Positions 59,999 through 64,000 of a stretch of DNA of 64,000 nt are shown piece after piece. This stretch comes from Acetomicrobium hydrogeniformans (GTDB lineage Bacteria > Synergistota > Synergistia > Synergistales > JAFGMB01). Position 1 is the first letter of the stretch, and each line of letters starts with the position of its first letter. The notes beneath the pieces are model-generated. The model was not told the DNA's origin. It was given only the letters and a program-made list of their open reading frames with translations, and searched no databases. The stretch spans positions 296,277 through 360,276 of the forward strand of contig JAENYO010000003.1 of NCBI GenBank assembly GCA_016841745.1, written 5' to 3'. The translations under genes and the position numbers were made by a program.

Positions 59999-61120
59999 TT
60001 GAAGAAAACCTTTGTACTTATGTTAACTGCGCTCATGCTTTTTGTTGCCGTTCCAGGTTTTGCTGTTGTTGATCCAGGATCACAGAGTGATAGTGCCGAT
60101 ATTTTTGTAGGAACGGGTAATTTTTTCTCTGCAGGTGGCACCCCCTTGATCAACTCTGATGATATTGGTCTTCGAGTAGGAGGCCAGGCTGTGACATTCT
60201 GGTGGGATGGAAATGATCAACCAATGGATGGGATGTTTATACGTACATTAGAGGAAACTGGAAGTGTTTCCGGTTCATTTGACATTTCCTACGAGGAAAT
60301 ATTTATGGATTACGATGATGCCACGGGGCTTTCAATTTTCCCCGGGCGGGATACCTTTGTGAGTGGTGATTATGCGGTTACTGTCTCCTGGGATTTTGGT
60401 GCTGCTTCTGGCCTCAGGGTTTTATACGGGGGAATTGATGCCGATTTCGGTGATTCCACCAATTATTTTGCAATAGGAGCCATAAAAGTTGAAGAAGACC
60501 CAACATTCAGGGTTGCAGTATATAAGGTTGAAACCCCTGATGTTGTTAATGATTACTTTTACCCATCACTTGACGATGAAGATTATCCAGACTATGAACT
60601 GCTTGCATCCTTTAACGATATAACAAGTGCTGATATGGATCTTTCATTTACCCTTGATCAGGCAAGTGAAGGTTATCTTGTTATTGCAATCCAGAACTGG
60701 TGGAAAAATGAATTACGTTTGGGTAAACATGTTGAAGTTGATCTTCTTGGCGAAGACCTGGCATTGACGGGTGACGCCATTGAGTATTCCAAGGTCATCT
60801 ATGACCTTACGGATGGCCAGGTTGGATCTGGAATGTCGGCCCTGGTGATACCCTCTGATCCTAATATAATATGGCAGAGTTCACTTTCACCTTCCCTTTC
60901 TCAGTATAGTTATCTGCCTATAGATGAGTTGAATGGGTCCTTTGATATCCCGGTGTTTTACGGTTCGATGCAAGATGGAGGTCAGGGCACTATTCATCTT
61001 GAATGGGATGACGATATACCCATCACTTCGAAAAACAGTGGCGGCGGTTGCTCTGTAGGTTTTCTTGTTCCCTCCGCACTCCTTCTTCTGCTGCCCCTTA
61101 TGTTCATGAGAAAAAGATAA
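59999..61120 (+). CDS. Secreted Synerg-CTERM protein, paralogue 1
   Basis: TTG 59999 follows GGGAGGTAA. The 373-residue protein has a signal peptide (TFVLMLTALMLFVAVPGFA) and an acidic, beta-rich body with DSADIFVGTGNFFSAGGTPLINSDDIGLRVGG near the start and FAIGAIKVEEDPTFRVAVYKVE near residue 160. The C-terminus is NSGGGCSVGFLVPSALLLLLPLMFMRKR-like, i.e. GGGCSVG, helix, RKR. It shares the body plan with the gene at 62456 (VGVIKVDEDPCYTVAVFAVD there). Both are probably surface-anchored; the function of the body is unknown. Confidence 0.83.
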   Translation: MKKTFVLMLTALMLFVAVPGFAVVDPGSQSDSADIFVGTGNFFSAGGTPLINSDDIGLRVGGQAVTFWWDGNDQPMDGMFIRTLEETGSVSGSFDISYEEIFMDYDDATGLSIFPGRDTFVSGDYAVTVSWDFGAASGLRVLYGGIDADFGDSTNYFAIGAIKVEEDPTFRVAVYKVETPDVVNDYFYPSLDDEDYPDYELLASFNDITSADMDLSFTLDQASEGYLVIAIQNWWKNELRLGKHVEVDLLGEDLALTGDAIEYSKVIYDLTDGQVGSGMSALVIPSDPNIIWQSSLSPSLSQYSYLPIDELNGSFDIPVFYGSMQDGGQGTIHLEWDDDIPITSKNSGGGCSVGFLVPSALLLLLPLMFMRKR

Positions 61121-61196
61121 TTAACAGGGAAAATTGTCTAGTTAAAAGGGGAACCATAAATGCAAGCCCTTTGCTTTTTTTGTGATAAAAGCTGAC

Positions 61197-61242
61197 AGAA
61201 GACTCCCTGTTAAAAGTCAATAAGACTTACAGGGAGTCTTCT
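61197..61242 (+). terminator. Terminator-like hairpin after paralogue 1
   Basis: AGAAGACTCCCTGT (61197-61210) pairs perfectly with ACAGGGAGTCTTCT (61229-61242), with an inner AAGTC/GACTT stem. TATATACC follows, so the T tract is poor. Confidence 0.7.
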
Positions 61243-61291
61243 TATATACCTATTCTCTTGTGATATTTTATTAATACTTGGATTTAACTTA

Positions 61292-62290
61292 TAAGTGCAA
61301 CGAGTTTAGTTATGGATAAAAAGGGCTAGCTATTGTAATGTCAAGGTTATCCGATCCTAAGCGCCTGAAAGGAGCACTTATGAGACATTACAAGCAGCTA
61401 ATCCAGGAACAACGATACCATCTTTATGGACTTTGTAAAACAGGTATGAGTTATAAAGCAATGGCAGAAGAAATAGGGGTTCACCTATCTACCCTAAGCA
61501 GGGAACTGGCAAGGAACAAAGGCAGGAAGGGTTACCGTTCCAGGTAGGCGCATCAGAAGGCCATGCGAAGGCGGAGATTTGCCAGAAGATCCAGCAAATG
61601 GACCTTGATGATTATTTTGCTGGTAGCACAGATATTGAAAAGAGATTTCAGACCTGAACAGGTATCAGGAAGGTTCTTCCATATGTAGTCATATCAGATT
61701 CAGCCCGGAAAGTATCTACAGGTACATCTGGAAAAACAAAAAACAAGGCGGGGCCAGATAAGAAATCGCATTTCCATCGATGAAAGGCCCACCATAGTGG
61801 ACAGACGGGACAGGATCGGAGATTGGGAGATCGACACGTAAGAATCATAAAGGAGCTCTCGTAACTATAGTGGAAAGAAAGAGCCGTTTTACCCTGATGA
61901 AGATTCTTTCATTAAAAAGATCTGATCTAGTAACTGCATCCGTTGTTGACCTGATGAAACCATTAGAAGAGAGGGTATGTACTATCACTGCGGACAATGG
62001 TAAGGAATTCGCAGGTCACGAAGATATAAGCGAAGACCTGCGAATAGGCTTTTATTTTGCCCATCCATATCGCTCTTGGGAAAGGGGTGTTAATAAGAAC
62101 ACAAACGGTCTAATCCGTCAGTACTTCCCCAAAGGGATGAGTTTTGATAAAGTTACCGACGAGGATACATGGTTCGTAATGAACCGACTGAACAATAGAC
62201 CTAGAAAATGCCTGGGACATGCAACCCCTAACGAAATCTTCTGGGGTGAAAATAATGTTCGGTTCGAACAATCAAACTAAATTGCACTTA
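61292..62290 (+). mobile_element. Decayed IS30-family insertion sequence
   Basis: TAAGTGCAACGAGTTTAGTT (61293 on) at the left and, read in reverse, TAAGTGCAATTTAGTTTGA (from 62290) at the right are imperfect inverted repeats flanking a broken IS30 transposase gene. The length of about 1.0 kb is near the family norm. It lies between the two Synerg-CTERM paralogues. Confidence 0.75.
61338..62280 (+). pseudogene. IS30-family transposase, broken by a stop and several frameshifts
   Basis: The N-terminal helix-turn-helix part (QLIQEQRYHLYGLCKTGMSYKAMAEEIGVHLSTLSREL) ends at a TAG (61545-61547) where CAG is expected before AHQKAMRRRR. Further pieces in shifted frames are RPEQVSGRF, SPESIYRYIWKNKKQGG, RIGDWEIDT and the long C-terminal piece VERKSRFTLMKILSLKRSD, ITADNGKEFAGHEDI and NRLNNRPRKCLGHATPNEIFWG. 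The catalytic DDE pieces GDWEID and TADNGKEF can still be seen. At least three frame changes mean it is inactive. Confidence 0.85.
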
Positions 62291-62401
62291 GAAATTAAAA
62301 CCAAGCAGTATAGAATATTACTGATAATGTATATTAATATTTTTATACATCCTTATCTTTCCCGGAGGTGATAAGTTAAAAAACTTTCCCCCTGCTGTGC
62401 G

Positions 62402-62455
62402 TTTTTCTGTTTCTTTTTTGTCAACATAATTCATTTATTCGGGAGGTAGTGTGTT
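62402..62455 (+). promoter_or_regulatory. Leader shared with the 59999 paralogue
   Basis: TTTTTCTGTTTC, TGTCAACATAATTC and GGGAGGTAG precede TTG 62456, closely matching the leader at 59946-59998. A common promoter or leader element is likely. Confidence 0.55.
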
Positions 62456-63595
62456 TTGAAGAAATTCGTTGTATTTATGTTTGTTGCGCTTTTTGTATTT
62501 GTGACTGTTCCAGGATTTGCGGCAGACCCAATAGTTCCGATCGATCCAGGTCCTTTAACCGGAGATTCTGATATTCTGGTTGGGAATATAGATTTTTCCC
62601 CATTTGGAGGGATCTCTGCGGTTTGCTCTGATGATCGGATTCGATTTGAATTGACGAATGAATATGGGACATTTGACTGGAACAGTACGCCAGTCCAGCA
62701 GAATGTAGATGGGATATTTATCCGCACAACTGATCTTTCCGATTATGCATTGGGAACTTTCGATATTTTCAACATCGATTCCGTTGATATAACCTATGAT
62801 ATTTACTCAAAGGACTTCGAGGATTTCGAAGGTTTTGATGTTGATCTCCTGAACCAGAATGTGACTTTTACTCCGGTATCTAGTGCGTTGGAAAACTCAA
62901 ATGTCTCATTTCATGCTTTCTGGGATTTTTCGGGGCTCGAAACCAGCAGGTTTGTATTTAATGAGATAATTGCCACAATTTCTGATGATGTTGATGCTTT
63001 CGGGGTAGGAGTCATTAAAGTCGATGAAGACCCCTGTTATACCGTTGCTGTCTTTGCGGTGGATCCTCAACCAACTAGAGTGCCGGCAGCATTAGTAGCA
63101 GCAGCAGATGATGATGACTCTGGCGCGAGTATTCTTGGCATAAGGACTCTTGATAGCCTCGATAGTGAGCTGACCTTTGAGTATGGACCAGAAGATGAAG
63201 ACCGACATCTATTGGTTATGATACAGAACTGGTCAAAGGATGAATTGATCTATGATGCTGGAAGTGGAACGAAGGACCACTATTTAGCCGATGATTTTAT
63301 CGCTGTTGAAGCTATGGATACGCCCGTTGCAATTTTTCCTCTTAAAGTTGATACGCTAACTCAGATTGGATCTGGGATGTCTTGTGCTATTATGCCGAGC
63401 ATGCCGGATGATGGACCACTCTATACAATAGGAGGTCTTGACGGTAGTTTTGATATTTCCTTTGGAGACAAGGGTACGTTGAGTATTAGTCTTGACGAAG
63501 AAGGTAAAAGTAGCGGTGGCGGTTGCTCTGTAGGTTTTCTTGCTCCCTCTGCACTTCTTCTTCTGCTGCCCCTTATGTTCATGAGAAAAAGATAA
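62456..63595 (+). CDS. Secreted Synerg-CTERM protein, paralogue 2
   Basis: The product is 379 residues from TTG 62456. Signal peptide FVVFMFVALFVFVTVPGFA; body begins with DSDILVGNIDFSPFGGISAVCSDDRIRFELTNEYGTF, aligned with the first paralogue, and includes FGVGVIKVDEDPCYTVAVFAVD and IQNWSKDELIYDAG (the partner has IQNWWKNELRLG). The C-terminus SSGGGCSVGFLAPSALLL through MRKR is nearly the same as in paralogue 1, down to the DNA and the bases after the stop. The middle has diverged strongly. Likely surface anchored; function of the body unknown. Confidence 0.83.
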   Translation: MKKFVVFMFVALFVFVTVPGFAADPIVPIDPGPLTGDSDILVGNIDFSPFGGISAVCSDDRIRFELTNEYGTFDWNSTPVQQNVDGIFIRTTDLSDYALGTFDIFNIDSVDITYDIYSKDFEDFEGFDVDLLNQNVTFTPVSSALENSNVSFHAFWDFSGLETSRFVFNEIIATISDDVDAFGVGVIKVDEDPCYTVAVFAVDPQPTRVPAALVAAADDDDSGASILGIRTLDSLDSELTFEYGPEDEDRHLLVMIQNWSKDELIYDAGSGTKDHYLADDFIAVEAMDTPVAIFPLKVDTLTQIGSGMSCAIMPSMPDDGPLYTIGGLDGSFDISFGDKGTLSISLDEEGKSSGGGCSVGFLAPSALLLLLPLMFMRKR

Positions 63596-63617
63596 TTAAC
63601 AGGAAAATTTTATGCAT

Positions 63618-63655
63618 AAAAAGGAGGGTCGGATTAAAAGCCGACCCTCCTTTTT
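63618..63655. terminator. Bidirectional terminator
   Basis: AAAAAGGAGGGTCGG (63618-63632) pairs perfectly with CCGACCCTCCTTTTT (63641-63655). T runs lie on both strands, so it can end both the rightward paralogue 2 and the leftward gene that begins beyond the window. Confidence 0.92.
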
Positions 63656-63727
63656 ATTGTTATCGTATGTTTTATGTAAATTATCTGAATATGTCTTACT
63701 GGTAATTAATATCTAACAGCTTTAAGT

Positions 63728-64000
63728 CTAGTTTTCGCCTGGATTATTGGTGCCATTTCCTCCTGGGGAATCTCCTGCATTGTTGTTATCAGAGCCATTC
63801 CCGGGGTTAGTACCATCTCCCAGACCGGAGTTGCTGCCTCCACCGCCATTCCCAGGATTTCCGTTATTGCCGTTTCCGTCACCGGGAGTGCCGTTGTCAT
63901 CGTCATCATCGTCGTCATCATCATCGTCGCCGGGCTGACCATTGTCATCGTCGTCATCATCATCGTCGCCGGGCTGACCATTGTCATCGTCGTCATCATC
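63728..64000 (-). CDS. C-terminal end of a poly-Asp / Gly-Asn-Pro repeat protein, partial
   Basis: The minus strand is open from the window edge to TAG at 63728-63730 (91 codons) in one frame. It reads runs of six to nine Asp separated by NGQPG or NGTPG, then a low-complexity tail (NPGNGGGGSNSGLGDGT, GNGTNNPGEN). The Asp runs use GAT and GAC alternately, which indicates selection on the protein and not only slippage. The Met/Thr-rich reading in another frame of the same strand is an artefact of the repeat. The acidic repeat and the secreted neighbours suggest an envelope protein that could bind calcium; no sorting signal is seen at this end. Confidence 0.7.
   Translation of the reverse strand, partial: DDDDDDNGQPGDDDDDDDDNGQPGDDDDDDDDDDDNGTPGDGNGNNGNPGNGGGGSNSGLGDGTNPGNGSDNNNAGDSPGGNGTNNPGEN
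63893..64000. repeat. 39-bp tandem repeat (13-residue Asp-rich unit)
   Basis: GGGCTGACCATTGTCATCGT recurs with a period of 39 bases (at 63932 and 63971) and is joined by (GTCATC)n-like sequence. On the minus strand the unit encodes NGQPG plus eight Asp. The array continues beyond the window. Confidence 0.8.

Noticed and set aside
63706..63999. Met/Thr-rich open frame on the minus strand at the window end
   Set aside because: It is a shifted reading of the Asp-codon repeat. The frame with Asp runs has a sensible tail and stop.

Overview
The window looks like chromosome from an amino-acid-fermenting member of the Synergistota. The best evidence is four exported proteins (6507, 57830, 59999 and 62456) that end in a Gly/Ser-Cys motif, a hydrophobic helix and a basic tail, which is the Synerg-CTERM sorting signal. 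Two TRAP transporters, several M20-type amidohydrolases, a D-aminoacylase-like enzyme, PLP enzymes and an Mrp-type antiporter fit a peptide and amino-acid fermenter. I cannot name the genus. By eye the G+C content is moderate, with an AT-richer stretch at about 25-34 kb. I saw no rRNA, tRNA or CRISPR array.

Region by region: 0-2 kb holds the end of a membrane protein, a zinc-ribbon protein and two tandem exported rhodaneses. Each rhodanese has an in-frame UGA at its active site followed by an identical SECIS-like hairpin, so both are probably selenoproteins. 2.1-5.8 kb is a FecCD-type metal or cofactor ABC transporter with an FmdE-family protein. 6.5-8.7 kb encodes a beta-helix surface protein. 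9.0-11.2 kb is nifU-nifS on the minus strand. 11.3-15.4 kb is an mrpCDEFG-B-B operon without the large NuoL-like MrpA half, and one B subunit is fused to a solute-binding domain. 15.5-18 kb has a nitrilase-family amidase, a DUF1445 protein and an unknown protein.

19-34.5 kb is an accessory zone. Six same-orientation copies or fragments of one short repeat family lie between genes; one copy has terminal inverted repeats. Two TRAP systems sit here with M20 and D-aminoacylase enzymes and IclR regulators. 34.4-41.2 kb carries an MFS permease, a barrel-like enzyme, an M20D amidohydrolase, an aminotransferase and a carbamoylase-type hydrolase. 41.4-42.9 kb is a lone trpB behind a classical trp leader with four Trp codons and two successive terminators. 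A decayed M20 gene, a group II decarboxylase and a YqaA protein follow.

45.9-52.0 kb is a nucleoside-binding NUP protein followed by an rbsD-rbsC-rbsB-rbsA-rbsC operon, probably for ribose released from nucleosides. 52-54 kb holds nitroreductase and flavodoxin-like proteins. 54.2-56.0 kb is a DEAD-box helicase gene with a structured leader. 56.2-64 kb is an envelope region: an NlpC/P60 hydrolase, three Synerg-CTERM proteins (two are paralogues separated by a decayed IS30 element) and the end of a poly-Asp repeat protein that runs off the window.
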